A DNA stretch of 64,000 bases from Roseateles sp. YR242 (GCF_900109745.1 NZ_FOAV01000009.1:1-64000), one strand, 5' to 3'; positions 9,095-18,708 are shown, counted from the stretch's first letter. The notes: a model not told the origin generated them from the sequence alone. Numbers and translations are program-made.

Positions 9095-10102
9095 GTGGAT
9101 GGCACATGGGATGCCACCGTCATGAGCAACTCAGCCGACAGGGTCGGCGACAAGGCGGCTGGCAAGGCCGCCAGTAAAACAGGTAGCAAGGCGGGTAAAA
9201 AAGCGGTGTCTGCGACGTTCAATCAACTAGGTGTGATCGGGTGTGGCCTGATGGGCGGCTCGTTTGCACTCGCCATGAAAAAAGCCGGGCTGGTTCGCCG
9301 GGTGGTGGGCTACAGCAAGTCGCCCTCCACCACGGAGACGGCACGGCGCATGGGCGTGATCGATCTGGCCGCAGAGTCAGCACTGCTGGCGGTCTCGGGT
9401 TCGGACATCGTGTTGCTGGCCGTGCCGGTGTCGGCCACCGAGTCCACCCTCAAGGCCATCCGCCACCTGATCCACAGCGAAGTGCTGCTGATGGATGTGG
9501 GGTCGACCAAGGGGGACGTGGTGGATGCCGCCCGCCGCGCCCTGGGCAAGCAGTTGCCAACCTTCGTGCCCGCGCACCCCATCGCGGGCAAGGAAAACGC
9601 AGGCGTGCAGCACGCCGATGCCAACCTCTACCAGGGCCGCCAGGTCATCCTGACCCCGCTGGAACAGACTCGCCCTGAGATGGTGCAAAAGGCCACGGAC
9701 CTCTGGTCCGCCCTGGGTTGCCAGGTGCTCAAGATGGCACCGCACAACCATGACGCGGCCTTTGCTGCCGTCAGCCACCTGCCGCATCTGCTGGCCTACG
9801 CCTACTTCAACGCCGTCTCCAAACAGCCCTCCGGCCGCGACTTCCTCAGCCTGGCTGGCCCCGGCTTCCGCGATTTCACCCGCATCGCCGCCAGCGACCC
9901 CACCATCTGGCGGGACATCCTGATCGCCAACAAGGCCGAACTTCTGTCCCAGACCCAGAAGTTCCGCGAAGCACTGGACACGCTGGAGCAGGCCATCCAG
10001 AAGGGCGACAACTCCGGGCTGGAAGCCATCATTCGACAGGCCGCCGAAGGCCGGTCGCAGTGGCAGCTGAGCACCCCACCGGTCCCGCCGAAGTCAAAGT
10101 AG
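9095..10102 (+). CDS. tyrA: Prephenate dehydrogenase
   Basis: A 335-aa NAD(P)-dependent enzyme that oxidatively decarboxylates prephenate to 4-hydroxyphenylpyruvate for tyrosine. The Rossmann motif GVIGCGLMGGSFALA follows a Lys/Ala/Ser-rich N-terminal extension of about 45 residues. Further motifs are SDIVLLAVPV, DVGSTKGDVV, PAHPIAGKE and SHLPHLLAYA. The start is ambiguous: the ATG at 9095 has GGGAG about 8 nt upstream, while the ATG at 9122 (MSNSADR) would remove nine residues. The gene lies 87 bp after pheA and 83 bp before aroA-cmk. Confidence 0.93.
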   Translation: MDGTWDATVMSNSADRVGDKAAGKAASKTGSKAGKKAVSATFNQLGVIGCGLMGGSFALAMKKAGLVRRVVGYSKSPSTTETARRMGVIDLAAESALLAVSGSDIVLLAVPVSATESTLKAIRHLIHSEVLLMDVGSTKGDVVDAARRALGKQLPTFVPAHPIAGKENAGVQHADANLYQGRQVILTPLEQTRPEMVQKATDLWSALGCQVLKMAPHNHDAAFAAVSHLPHLLAYAYFNAVSKQPSGRDFLSLAGPGFRDFTRIAASDPTIWRDILIANKAELLSQTQKFREALDTLEQAIQKGDNSGLEAIIRQAAEGRSQWQLSTPPVPPKSK

Positions 10103-10185
10103 TTCTCTCGGGAAGGCCGCTTGGCCTCCTGCAGCCCGACAATGGGCGCTGAACCACCCGCTCACGCCGTCCGATAGGCTCCGCC

Positions 10186-12237
10186 ATGTACAAGACCGCC
10201 TTCCTCGACCTGCCGCCGCTGCGTGGCGCCGCCGGTACCGTCAGCCTGCCCGGCTCCAAGAGTATTTCCAACCGCGTCCTGCTCCTGGCCGGTCTCTCGG
10301 AAGGGGAGACCTTGGTGCACGACCTGCTGGATTCGGACGACACCAAGGTCATGGTGGCCGCGCTGCGCGAGCTGGGCTGCGTGCTCAACCACCGCGAGGA
10401 TGGCGTGCTGGCCGTCACCGGCATCGGTGGCCGCCTGCGCAACCGGGAGGCCAAGCTCTTCCTGGGCAATGCCGGCACGGCCATGCGCCCGCTGACGGCC
10501 GCATTGGCGTTGCTGGCCGCCACCCAGGGCGGCCGCTTTGAACTCTCCGGCGTGCCGCGCATGCATGAGCGCCCGATTGGCGACCTGGTGGACGCCCTGC
10601 GCGCCCTGGGCTGCCCTATCGACTGCCTGGGCCAGGAGGGCTATCCGCCCCTGCGCCTGAACGGCCCGGCCTCGCTCAGCCTGGAAGCGCCGGTCCGGGT
10701 GCGTGGCGACGTCTCCAGCCAATTTCTCACCGCCTTGCTGCTGGCCCTGCCGCTGGTGGCCGGGGCGTCCAACGCCTCCAGCCACCACCCCGGCCGCGAC
10801 ATCGTCATCGAGGTCACCGGCGAGCTCATCTCCAAGCCCTACGTGCAGATCACCCTGGATCTGCTGGCCCGCTTCGGCGTGCATGTCCAGCGCGATGACC
10901 ATTGGCAGCGCTTCGTGATCCCGGCGGGCAGCCGCTACGCCTCCCCGGGCGCCGTGCATGTCGAGGGCGACGCCTCCTCCGCCTCTTACTTCGTGGCATT
11001 GGGCGCCATCGCCGCCGACAACGCGCCGATCCGCATTGAAGGCGTGGGCGCGAGTTCCGTGCAGGGGGACGTCCGTTTTGTGGATGCTGCCCAGGCCATG
11101 GGCGCGGCCGTGACCATGGGCCCGAACTGGCTGGAAGTGCGCCGCGGTGCCTGGCCGCTGCGTGCGCTGGACCTGGATTGCAACCACATCCCGGACGCCG
11201 CCATGACCCTGGCCGTCATGGCGTTGTATGCCGACGGCCCGACCACCCTGCGCAACATCGCTTCCTGGCGTGTCAAGGAAACCGACCGCATTGCCGCCAT
11301 GGCCACCGAATTGCGCAAGCTGGGCGCCCAGGTCGAGGAGGGTCCGGATTGGCTGCGTGTGCACCCGCTCCAGCATTGGACGCCCGCCGCCATCCATACC
11401 TATGACGATCACCGGGTCGCCATGTGCTTCTCCCTGGCCGCCTTCAACGGTCTGATCGCCGGGCGTGGCGAGAACGCAGTGCCGGTCCGCATCCTGGACC
11501 CGCAGTGCGTGGCCAAGACCTTTCCGGACTACTTCGAGACGTTGTTCAGCGTGGTCCAGGCCCGCCCGGCCGACATCCCCGTCATCACCATCGACGGCCC
11601 GACGGCCTCCGGCAAGGGCACACTGACCGACGAAGTGGCCCGCGCGCTCGGCTACGGCGTACTGGATTCCGGCTCCCTCTACCGCGTCACCGGCCTGGCC
11701 GCGCACCGCGCCGGCCTGGACCTGAACAACGGCGACGCCGTGGCCGCCCTGGTCCCCACCCTGGACCTGCGCTTTGAAGAAGGCCGCGTGCTGCTGGACG
11801 ACGAAGACGTCAGCAATGAACTGCGCCAGGAGGCCACCGGGCTGATGGCGTCCCAGGTGGGCGCGCACCCGCCGGTGCGCCAGGCGCTGCACCAGCTGCA
11901 GCTGGATTTCCGCCGCCTGCCCGGCCTGGTGGCCGACGGCCGCGACATGGGCACGGCCATCTTCCCGGAGGCGGCGCTCAAGGTCTTCCTCACGGCCAGC
12001 GCGGCAACGCGCGCCGAGCGCCGGCATAACCAATTGATTTCCAAAGGAATCCCGGCTAACATCGCCGCCTTGCGCGCGGACTTGGAAGCGCGTGACGCCC
12101 GTGACAAAGGTCGCAGTGCGTCACCGCTGCAGGCAGCTGCGGACGCGATCGAGCTGGACAACTCCACCCAATCCATTGAGGCTTCAAAGGATCTGGTGTT
12201 GAGCTGGTGGCAGACGAAGCGCCCGTTCCCTCACTGA
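10186..12237 (+). CDS. aroA: Fused 3-phosphoshikimate 1-carboxyvinyltransferase / cytidylate kinase
   Basis: A single 683-aa frame joins two enzymes. Residues 1-450 are EPSP synthase (AroA, shikimate pathway), with [17 protein letters not shown], the [16 protein letters not shown] signature and [15 protein letters not shown] near residue 361. Residues about 464-675 are CMP kinase, with the P-loop [13 protein letters not shown] near 466-478, LDSGSLYR, and the [13 protein letters not shown] motif. There is no stop or restart between the halves, and the linker is only about 10-15 residues. The fusion is known in Burkholderiales; elsewhere aroA and cmk are separate neighbours. It lies between tyrA and rpsA, in the usual aroA-cmk-rpsA order. 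Confidence 0.97.
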   Translation: MYKTAFLDLPPLRGAAGTVSLPGSKSISNRVLLLAGLSEGETLVHDLLDSDDTKVMVAALRELGCVLNHREDGVLAVTGIGGRLRNREAKLFLGNAGTAMRPLTAALALLAATQGGRFELSGVPRMHERPIGDLVDALRALGCPIDCLGQEGYPPLRLNGPASLSLEAPVRVRGDVSSQFLTALLLALPLVAGASNASSHHPGRDIVIEVTGELISKPYVQITLDLLARFGVHVQRDDHWQRFVIPAGSRYASPGAVHVEGDASSASYFVALGAIAADNAPIRIEGVGASSVQGDVRFVDAAQAMGAAVTMGPNWLEVRRGAWPLRALDLDCNHIPDAAMTLAVMALYADGPTTLRNIASWRVKETDRIAAMATELRKLGAQVEEGPDWLRVHPLQHWTPAAIHTYDDHRVAMCFSLAAFNGLIAGRGENAVPVRILDPQCVAKTFPDYFETLFSVVQARPADIPVITIDGPTASGKGTLTDEVARALGYGVLDSGSLYRVTGLAAHRAGLDLNNGDAVAALVPTLDLRFEEGRVLLDDEDVSNELRQEATGLMASQVGAHPPVRQALHQLQLDFRRLPGLVADGRDMGTAIFPEAALKVFLTASAATRAERRHNQLISKGIPANIAALRADLEARDARDKGRSASPLQAAADAIELDNSTQSIEASKDLVLSWWQTKRPFPH

Positions 12238-12281
12238 ACCCGGCCCGTTCGCAAACAGGAGCGTCACTCCTCCCTCCGGGT
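12238..12281 (+). promoter_or_regulatory. Nested hairpin directly after the aroA-cmk stop (rpsA leader)
   Basis: Outer arms ACCCGG (12238-12243) and CCGGGT (12276-12281) enclose a second stem AGGAG/CTCCT (12257-12261 with 12267-12271). It starts at the base after the TGA stop and has no T-run, so it could be a processing or attenuation structure in the 216-nt rpsA leader. rpsA leaders are known to be autoregulatory in enterobacteria; extension to this leader is inference. Confidence 0.4.
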
Positions 12282-12453
12282 ACTTGTCAACAGGTGCCCA
12301 GGACGCCAGATCTTCTGCGCCAGTCTTTTGGGGGTGACGTGTTCAACAACCTAACCCGCAAGTCCGCTTGCACAACACGCCCGCGCACCTCTCGGATCAG
12401 GCTGCTTGACTCTCAAGCCGCCGGACGCTCTGTGCCTGGCAAGGAAATATCAA

Positions 12454-14142
12454 ATGTCCGAAATGGAATCTTTTGCCGCCCTGTTCGAGGAATCGCTGCT
12501 GCGCGCCAACATGCGCACGGGCGAGGTCATCTCGGCTGAAGTGGTGCGCATCGAGCACAACTTTGTGGTGGTGAATGCCGGCCTGAAGTCTGAAGCTTAC
12601 GTTCCCGTCGAAGAATTCAAGAACGACCAGGGCGAAGTCGAAGTCCAAGTCGGCGACTTCATCTCGGTGGCCATCGACGCCATCGAAAACGGCTACGGCG
12701 ACACCATCCTGTCGCGCGACAAGGCCAAGCGTCTGGCTTCGTGGCTGTCGCTGGAAAACGCGCTGGAATCCGGCGAGTTCGTCACCGGCACCGTCTCCGG
12801 CAAGGTCAAGGGTGGCCTGACCGTTCTGGTCAACGGCATCCGCGCCTTCCTGCCCGGCTCGCTGCTGGACACCCGCCCGGTGAAGGACATGAGCCCGTTC
12901 GAGGGCAAGACCATGGAATTCAAGGTCATCAAGCTGGACCGCAAGCGCAACAACGTTGTGCTGTCGCGTCGCGCGGTGGTCGAAGCCTCCATGGGTGAAG
13001 AGCGCGCCAAGCTGCTCGAAACGCTGACCGAAGGCGCCATCGTCAACGGCGTGGTCAAGAACATCACCGAATACGGTGCGTTCGTGGACCTGGGCGGCAT
13101 CGACGGCCTGCTGCACATCACCGACATGGCCTGGCGCCGTGTCCGTCACCCGAGCGAAGTGGTGACGGTGGGTCAAGAACTGACCGCCAAGGTCCTGAAG
13201 TTCGACGCTGAAAAGAACCGCGTTTCGCTGGGTCTGAAGCAGCTGGGCGACGACCCGTGGTTCGGCGTTTCGCGCCGCTACCCGGCCAACACCCGCCTGT
13301 TCGGCAAGGTCACCAACATCGCCGACTACGGCGCGTTCGTCGAGATCGAACCCGGCATCGAAGGCCTGGTGCACGTCTCCGAAATGGACTGGACCAACAA
13401 GAACGTGGCGCCTTCCAAGGTTGTCTCCCTGGGCGACGAAGTGGAAGTCATGGTCCTGGAGATCGACGAAGACAAGCGTCGCATCTCGCTGGGCATGAAG
13501 CAGTGCCGTGCCAACCCGTGGGAAGAGTTCGCCGAGAACGTCAAGCGCGGCGACCGCGTCAAGGGCCCGATCAAGTCGATTACCGACTTCGGCGTGTTCG
13601 TGGGCCTGGCCCAGGGCATCGACGGCCTGGTGCACCTGTCCGACCTGTCGTGGAACGAGCCTGGCGAAACGGCTGTCCGCAACTACAAGAAGGGCCAGGA
13701 AGTCGAAGCCATCGTGCTGGCTGTGGACGTCGAGCGCGAGCGCATCTCGCTGGGCATCAAGCAGCTGGACGGCGACCCGTTCTCGACCTTCGTCTCGGTC
13801 AATGACCGTGGCATGTCGGTGACCGGCAAGGTCAAGGCCGTGGACGCTCGTGGCGCTGAAATCGACCTGGGTGAAGACGTCACCGGCTACCTGCGCGCTT
13901 CGGAAATCGCCCGCGACCGCGTGGAAGATGCCCGTAACGTGCTGAAGGAAGGCGAAGAAGTCACCGCGATCATCATCAACGTTGACCGCAAGACCCGCAG
14001 CATCCAGCTGTCCATCAAGGCCAAGGACAACGCCGACCAGCAGGAAGCCATGAGCCGCCTGTCGCAGTCGAACGAGCGTGAAAACGCTGGTACGACCAGC
14101 CTCGGCGCCCTGCTCCGCGCCAAGCTGGACAACCAAGGCTGA
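12454..14142 (+). CDS. rpsA: 30S ribosomal protein S1
   Basis: A 562-aa protein that binds mRNA on the small subunit and promotes initiation on structured leaders. The start [15 protein letters not shown] is typical and sits behind an AAGGAAA SD. Six S1 (OB-fold) repeats span about residues 20-540, visible as recurring [31 protein letters not shown] and [16 protein letters not shown] units and SLGxKQ joints. Length and order are normal. The 216-bp gap after cmk suggests it also has its own promoter and leader. ihfB follows. Confidence 0.98.
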   Translation: MSEMESFAALFEESLLRANMRTGEVISAEVVRIEHNFVVVNAGLKSEAYVPVEEFKNDQGEVEVQVGDFISVAIDAIENGYGDTILSRDKAKRLASWLSLENALESGEFVTGTVSGKVKGGLTVLVNGIRAFLPGSLLDTRPVKDMSPFEGKTMEFKVIKLDRKRNNVVLSRRAVVEASMGEERAKLLETLTEGAIVNGVVKNITEYGAFVDLGGIDGLLHITDMAWRRVRHPSEVVTVGQELTAKVLKFDAEKNRVSLGLKQLGDDPWFGVSRRYPANTRLFGKVTNIADYGAFVEIEPGIEGLVHVSEMDWTNKNVAPSKVVSLGDEVEVMVLEIDEDKRRISLGMKQCRANPWEEFAENVKRGDRVKGPIKSITDFGVFVGLAQGIDGLVHLSDLSWNEPGETAVRNYKKGQEVEAIVLAVDVERERISLGIKQLDGDPFSTFVSVNDRGMSVTGKVKAVDARGAEIDLGEDVTGYLRASEIARDRVEDARNVLKEGEEVTAIIINVDRKTRSIQLSIKAKDNADQQEAMSRLSQSNERENAGTTSLGALLRAKLDNQG

Positions 14143-14156
14143 TAAAAAGCCCCCCA

Positions 14157-14187
14157 GTCGCTTCCCTCCTTCCCCGGAGGAAGCGAC
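14157..14187 (+). terminator. Possible hairpin terminator or attenuator after rpsA
   Basis: A 9-bp stem GTCGCTTCC/GGAAGCGAC (14157-14165 with 14179-14187) lies 14 nt after the rpsA stop. It has a 13-nt loop and no strong T-run downstream, so it may attenuate rather than fully stop transcription into ihfB. Confidence 0.45.
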
Positions 14188-14357
14188 CGGGTTCCGTGCT
14201 GGCAGTAATGCTCAACGGCGTTGCTTATTTCGCGGAGATTCAGGCTTTTACTGGTGCTTTGTGCTTGAGGCCTGAGTTAGGCTGAAAGCTGCAGCAGCGC
14301 CCTCAGACAGGCTCGCAACGATTTGCGGGCCTGTTGTTCTTCAAGATTCCCATAACC

Positions 14358-14666
14358 ATGACCCGATCCGACCTGGTGGCCCACTTGTCCGAGCGATTCA
14401 GCCAGCTCACACAACGAGACACGGAGTTCGCGGTCAAGACCATCCTGGACGCGATGTCCGATGCCCTGGCCCGTGGCCATCGCATCGAGATCCGCGGGTT
14501 TGGCAGTTTCTCCATCAACCGTCGCCCTCCCCGCACCGGACGCAATCCGCGCAGCGGCGAGCAGGTGCTGATCCCCGAAAAGTTGGTTCCCCACTTCAAG
14601 CCCGGCAAGGCCCTGCGCGAAGCTGTGGATGCCCAACTGCCGGTAGACGACAACGCTGCATCTTGA
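14358..14666 (+). CDS. ihfB: Integration host factor subunit beta
   Basis: A 102-aa HU/IHF-family DNA-bending protein and partner of IhfA in nucleoid shaping and sigma54 promoters. The start [14 protein letters not shown] was chosen as the family start. The DNA-binding beta-arm signature [20 protein letters not shown] is intact with the conserved Pro, and [14 protein letters not shown] follows. The rpsA-ihfB-lapA-lapB order is widely conserved in beta- and gammaproteobacteria. Confidence 0.95.
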   Translation: MTRSDLVAHLSERFSQLTQRDTEFAVKTILDAMSDALARGHRIEIRGFGSFSINRRPPRTGRNPRSGEQVLIPEKLVPHFKPGKALREAVDAQLPVDDNAAS

Positions 14667-14689
14667 TCGGGCTCGCGCCCGCCTAGAAT
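14663..14689 (+). promoter_or_regulatory. Possible lapA promoter giving a leaderless mRNA
   Basis: TTGATC (14663-14668) and TAGAAT (14684-14689) are spaced by 15 bp. The lapA ATG starts 7 nt after the -10 box, where transcription would begin, implying little or no leader. The spacing is shorter than ideal. Confidence 0.35.
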
Positions 14690-14696
14690 CGCGCCC

Positions 14697-14984
14697 ATGC
14701 GAATCCTGGTCTGGCTCTTCCGCGCCTTCCTGTTCTTCACCCTCTTTGCCTTCGCGCTGAACAACAGCCAGGAGGTGATCGTGCACTGGTTCTTCGGCCA
14801 GGCATGGCGCGCTCCCATGGTGATTGTGGTGTTGCTGACCTTTGCGCTCGGCTGCGCCTTCGGCGTGCTGGCCATGGTGCCGGCCTGGTGGCGCCACAAG
14901 CGCGCCGCCGCCCGCGGGCTCCCACCGGCGGATGATCTGCCGCCCCCTCCCTCTCCCGACCCCAAGCTCCCCGATGGAATTTGA
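14697..14984 (+). CDS. lapA: LapA-family inner-membrane protein (DUF1049)
   Basis: A 95-aa protein with two membrane helices (about residues 3-20 and 41-62) joined by the LapA-typical segment NNSQEVIVHWFFGQ and ending in a Pro-rich cytoplasmic tail. It is the partner of LapB in the complex that adjusts LpxC turnover and thus LPS synthesis; this role is established for E. coli and inferred here. The gene overlaps lapB by 11 nt. No SD is obvious before the ATG. Confidence 0.9.
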   Translation: MRILVWLFRAFLFFTLFAFALNNSQEVIVHWFFGQAWRAPMVIVVLLTFALGCAFGVLAMVPAWWRHKRAAARGLPPADDLPPPPSPDPKLPDGI

Positions 14985-16131
14985 TCTCAGCTGGTTGCTG
15001 ATCGGCGTCCCCCTTGTCTTCGGGCTCGGCTGGCTGGCGTCCAAGCTGGACTCCCGCCAATGGAAGCGCGAGCAGCGCGACGCACCACGCGCCTACTTCA
15101 AAGGCCTGAATTTGCTGCTCAACGAGCAGCAGGACAAGGCCATCGACGCCTTCATCGAAGCCGTGCAAGCCGACCCGGACACCTCCGAGCTTCACTTTGC
15201 ACTGGGCAATCTGTTCCGCCGCCGGGGGGAGTACGAACGTGCGGTGCGGGTGCATCAGCACCTGCTCTCGCGCGGTGACCTGCCCAAGGACGAACGCGAC
15301 CGCGCCCAGTACGCACTGGCGCAAGACTTCTTCAAGGCCGGCCTGTTCGACCGCGCCGAGACCTCCTACGAGGCCCTCAAGGGCACGGCCTTCGACCGCG
15401 AAGCCGCCCTGGCCCTGCTCTCCCTGTATGAGCGCTCACGCGAGTGGGCCAAGGCCGCGGATGTTGCCGAAGCCCTGGAAGCGACGGGCACCGGCTCCTT
15501 CGCCAGCCGCATTGCCAACTACTGGTGCGAACTGTCGCTGGAAGCACAAAGCAGCCAGGACCTCGCCACCGCCCGCCAATGGCTGGACCGGGCCCGCCAG
15601 CGCGCCCCGCAATCTGCCCGCGCCTTTGTGCTGCTGGGCCAGATGCTGACCCGCCAGAACGATCAGGCGGGCACCATGGCCATCTACGGCGAGTTGCTCA
15701 AGGCCAACCCTGACGCCTTCAACCTGGTGGCGCGCGAATACGCCCAAGCCGCCATGGCCACCCAAGCCGTGCCACAGGCGCTGGCGCTGCTGGAAGCGCA
15801 ATACAAGCGCCACCCCAGCATGGCCCTGCTGCTGGCGATTGCACTGCTGGAGCCCGCCCCGGAAGCGCAACGCCGCCGCCTCGCGGAACACCTGCGTGTC
15901 GAGCCGGCCCTGTCCGCCGCCACCCAGTTGCTGCAACAGAGCCAGGCGCGCCAACAGCCACTCAACGAGGATGAAGCCCAACTGGTCGGTGGCGCACTGC
16001 AACGTGCTGTGCGGCCGCTGCAGCGTTACCGCTGCGCCGCCTGCGGTTTTGAGTCCCAGCACTATTTCTGGCAATGCCCCGGCTGCCTGAGCTGGGACAG
16101 CTACCCGCCCCGCTGGGTCGAAGAACTCTGA
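14974..16131 (+). CDS. lapB: LPS assembly protein LapB (YciM)
   Basis: A 385-aa protein. The start MEFDLSWLLIGVPLVF is the family start and an N-terminal membrane anchor (about residues 5-20). TPR repeats fill about 45-330. The C-terminal rubredoxin-like metal site has two CxxC pairs, Cys354/357 and Cys368/371, in the usual CAACGF and CPGCLSW forms. In E. coli it presents LpxC to FtsH. It overlaps lapA by 11 nt and overlaps the convergent waaC gene tail to tail by 31 nt. Confidence 0.95.
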   Translation: MEFDLSWLLIGVPLVFGLGWLASKLDSRQWKREQRDAPRAYFKGLNLLLNEQQDKAIDAFIEAVQADPDTSELHFALGNLFRRRGEYERAVRVHQHLLSRGDLPKDERDRAQYALAQDFFKAGLFDRAETSYEALKGTAFDREAALALLSLYERSREWAKAADVAEALEATGTGSFASRIANYWCELSLEAQSSQDLATARQWLDRARQRAPQSARAFVLLGQMLTRQNDQAGTMAIYGELLKANPDAFNLVAREYAQAAMATQAVPQALALLEAQYKRHPSMALLLAIALLEPAPEAQRRRLAEHLRVEPALSAATQLLQQSQARQQPLNEDEAQLVGGALQRAVRPLQRYRCAACGFESQHYFWQCPGCLSWDSYPPRWVEEL

Positions 16132-17096
16132 GCCAGGGCCAGCGCCACTGCGACCTGAACATCGTTCACGTCCGGGGGCCGGCCTTTGCCCCCGAGGCTG
16201 TAGACCCGCGCCGGGTCAGACCCGGTCAAACCCGCCAGGTGCGGGTCATGGTCGCAGTACAAGCCCACGGTCGGCAGCCCATAAGCGGCGGCCAGATGGG
16301 TAAAACCCGTGTCCAACCCAACGGCGAGGCATGCCTCGGCAATGATCGAGGCACAGGCCCGCACATCCAGCAGTGGCGGCACCTCTGCGCCAGACGGCGA
16401 GGCGAGTTGCCTCGCCAATTGCTCCTCCGCCGGATTGCCCCACAGCACCACCAGACTCAGGCCTGCCTCACGCAATTGACGGGCCACCGCCAGCCAGTGC
16501 GGCAGTGGCCACAGCTTCTCCACCCGGCTGGCACAAGGCATGAGCACGGCGTAGGGCCGCGCCGGCGGCTGCCAAGCGCACTCAGACGGCACGGCCAGCC
16601 CAAAGCGGGCCGGCAGCGATGCATCAAATGACCGCCCCAGGGCGGCCGCCATCAACCGGCGATACCGCTCCACCGCCTGCATCGCGCGGGGCACCGTGAC
16701 CTGCTGGTGATAACAGACACTGGCCAAGGCCTCACGGCTGCTGCCGATGCCAAAGCCCACGCGGTGCCCCCTCGCCTGCAGCGCCCAGCAGGCACTCTTG
16801 ACCAGCCCCTGGAAATCGATGACCAGGTCGTAGGGGGTGGCCCGCACCTGCCGACGGGCCTCTTTCAACGCCTGCCAGGTGGCGCGTTGGCCGAGCGCCT
16901 TTCGCCACTGGCGCCAGGCTTGGCAGATCACCCGGTTCACGCCCGGATGCAGCAGGGGAATGGCCGCGAAGGGCGTTTCCACCAGCCAGTCGATGCGGGC
17001 ATCGGGATGCACCCGCAGCAGGTCTTCCACCGCAGGAAGGGTATGAACCACATCCCCCATGGACGTGGTTTTCACCACCAGGACGCGCACGCTCAT
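16101..17096 (-). CDS. waaC: Lipopolysaccharide heptosyltransferase I
   Basis: A 331-aa GT9 enzyme that adds the first heptose to Kdo2-lipid A at the inner membrane. N-terminal LVVKTTSMGDVVHTLPA and the WaaC-type PAVEDL and IDWLVETPF segments are present. The middle motif YDLVIDFQGLVKSA and the C-terminal GLDTGFTHLAAAYG / VGLYCDHDP nucleotide-sugar site are intact. The start overlaps the stop of the DUF4254 gene by 4 nt (ATGA), so those two form an operon. The end overlaps lapB in the convergent sense. Confidence 0.92.
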   Translation of the reverse strand: MSVRVLVVKTTSMGDVVHTLPAVEDLLRVHPDARIDWLVETPFAAIPLLHPGVNRVICQAWRQWRKALGQRATWQALKEARRQVRATPYDLVIDFQGLVKSACWALQARGHRVGFGIGSSREALASVCYHQQVTVPRAMQAVERYRRLMAAALGRSFDASLPARFGLAVPSECAWQPPARPYAVLMPCASRVEKLWPLPHWLAVARQLREAGLSLVVLWGNPAEEQLARQLASPSGAEVPPLLDVRACASIIAEACLAVGLDTGFTHLAAAYGLPTVGLYCDHDPHLAGLTGSDPARVYSLGGKGRPPDVNDVQVAVALALAQSSSTQRGG

Positions 17097-17848
17097 GGCC
17101 GCAGGCCTTGCGGGCCGTCATCGCGGTGGCGATCCGCCTGACCCGCCCCCTGACCGCCTCCGATCGAACGCTGCTCCGCCACCAGCGCCGGGTTCAGCTG
17201 GGGATCGTTGTACATCTTGAACTGCCGATACAGCTTGAAGCAGGCACGCCCGGCCTTCGTGTCAGCCAGCAGCGCATCCAGGCAGCCGGCCAGGTCCTCA
17301 CGCTGCCAACGCAAGCGTTGCAGACGAATCCTGCAGTGCGCGCGGTGGTTCTCGTCCACGTCGCTGCGCACGGCCTGTTGGCCCATGGCGCGGATCTTCA
17401 GCGCCAGGATGGAGAGCCGGTCAATGATGGACCCCGCCGTCTCGGAGTTCAGCCGCGTGCTGACGGTGGCGCCGGGAGCGGAAAGCCTCTGCGTGGGGTC
17501 CCCGCTCACCGGATGCAGCAGCCCCAGTTGAAGCAGCATCAGCTCGTCCATGCGCTCGATCGCATCGTTGCGGGCCTGATTGAACTGATCGATCGCCCGC
17601 TTGTTTGCGGCGATGTCTTCGGCAGCGACGGTTGTGCGCCGCGCCAGATCTTCCTCGGCCCACAGCCGGGCATTGAAGTCGTGATTGCGCTGCACCCACG
17701 ACCACAACAGGCTGTCTTCCGGCTCCGCGAAGGGCGTCTCGGGCCAGCCCGCGATCGTCAGGCAGTGATCGTGACGGCGCACGACCTCGACGGCCCGCAG
17801 GGGAATGGAGGCCACCGTGGGGTCTGGAATGGGTGCAGAAATATTCAT
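17093..17848 (-). CDS. DUF4254 domain-containing protein
   Basis: A 251-aa cytosolic, mainly helical protein of unknown function. DUF4254 hallmarks are SWVQRNHDFNARLWAEEDLAR (about residues 49-68) and ETAGSIIDRLSILALKI (about 137-153), with a conserved His-x-x-Asn and Glu/Asp-rich helices. The start MNISAPIP was chosen over an upstream frame that lacks conservation. The stop overlaps the waaC start by 4 nt, implying coupled expression. Divergently, 107 bp away, begins a glycosyltransferase gene. The constant link with LPS and glycan genes suggests a role in surface polysaccharide synthesis; this is inference. Confidence 0.85.
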   Translation of the reverse strand: MNISAPIPDPTVASIPLRAVEVVRRHDHCLTIAGWPETPFAEPEDSLLWSWVQRNHDFNARLWAEEDLARRTTVAAEDIAANKRAIDQFNQARNDAIERMDELMLLQLGLLHPVSGDPTQRLSAPGATVSTRLNSETAGSIIDRLSILALKIRAMGQQAVRSDVDENHRAHCRIRLQRLRWQREDLAGCLDALLADTKAGRACFKLYRQFKMYNDPQLNPALVAEQRSIGGGQGAGQADRHRDDGPQGLRP

Positions 17849-17955
17849 ATCGCGGAGTCGGCTCGGCCTGCCCTCCGGTTCCGGCCGGCAACCCACCCCA
17901 ATAGGTAGAATCGCCAACCAAACCAGCCGATAGCGGTGGGCTATCTTCCCCGTAC

Positions 17956-18708
17956 ATGTCTACAAGCCCTGAGTCCCCCGACGCCCAGCGTGTCATCCTC
18001 TGCATGAAATGGGGAACGAAGTACGGCCCCGAGTACGTCAACCGGCTGTACGCGATGGTGCGTCGCCACCTGCGCGGCGACTTCAAATTCGTCTGCCTGA
18101 CCGACCGCAGCGAAGGCATCCGTTCCGAGGTGCAGTGCCTGCCCATCCCGGCGCTGGCGCTGCCGGAAGGCATCCCCGAACGCGGCTGGACCAAGCTCAC
18201 CACCTTCGAGGCGGACCTGCACGGCCTGCGCGGCACAGCGCTGTTCCTGGACCTGGACGTGGTGATCGTGGACGACATCACCCCGTTCTTCGAGGTGCCC
18301 GGCGAGTTCCTGATCATCCATGACTGGAAGCGCCCCTGGCGCATCACCGGCAACTCCTCGGTCTACCGCTTCACCCTCGGCGCCCATGCCGATGTGCTGG
18401 CCCGGTTCCGCACCGATTTCGAGAGCATCCGCACGCAGTTCCGTAACGAGCAGGCCTACCTCTCGGACGAGATCAGCCGCAAGGGCCAGCTGAAGTATTG
18501 GGACCCGCGCTGGTGCGCCAGCTTCAAATACCACTGCATCCCGCGCTGGCCGCTGAACTACTGGCAGGCCCCCGGCATTCCGGCCGGCGCCCGGATCCTG
18601 ATCTTCCACGGCGTGATGAATCCGCCGGACGCGTTGGCGGGCCGCAGCAACGGCAATTGGCGTCGGCCGTTGCCGGCCCCGTGGATTGCCGACCACTGGC
18701 ACGAATAG
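17956..18708 (+). CDS. Glycosyltransferase-like protein (GT-A fold, DxD motif)
   Basis: A 250-aa cytoplasmic protein. The opening VILCMKWGTKYGPEYVNRLYAMVRRH and LFLDLDVVIVDD with Asp99-Leu-Asp101 resemble GT8-like nucleotide-sugar transferases, the DxD being the metal/UDP-sugar site. HGVMNPPDAL near the end resembles the closing motif of that group. No signal or membrane segment is seen. It heads the rightward glycan gene group and is divergent from the DUF4254 gene. Donor and acceptor are not evident. Confidence 0.8.
   Translation: MSTSPESPDAQRVILCMKWGTKYGPEYVNRLYAMVRRHLRGDFKFVCLTDRSEGIRSEVQCLPIPALALPEGIPERGWTKLTTFEADLHGLRGTALFLDLDVVIVDDITPFFEVPGEFLIIHDWKRPWRITGNSSVYRFTLGAHADVLARFRTDFESIRTQFRNEQAYLSDEISRKGQLKYWDPRWCASFKYHCIPRWPLNYWQAPGIPAGARILIFHGVMNPPDALAGRSNGNWRRPLPAPWIADHWHE

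Noticed and set aside
10162-12033. Minus-strand open frame (623 codons) antisense to aroA-cmk
   Set aside because: Mirror of the codon bias; no motifs, no ribosome site.
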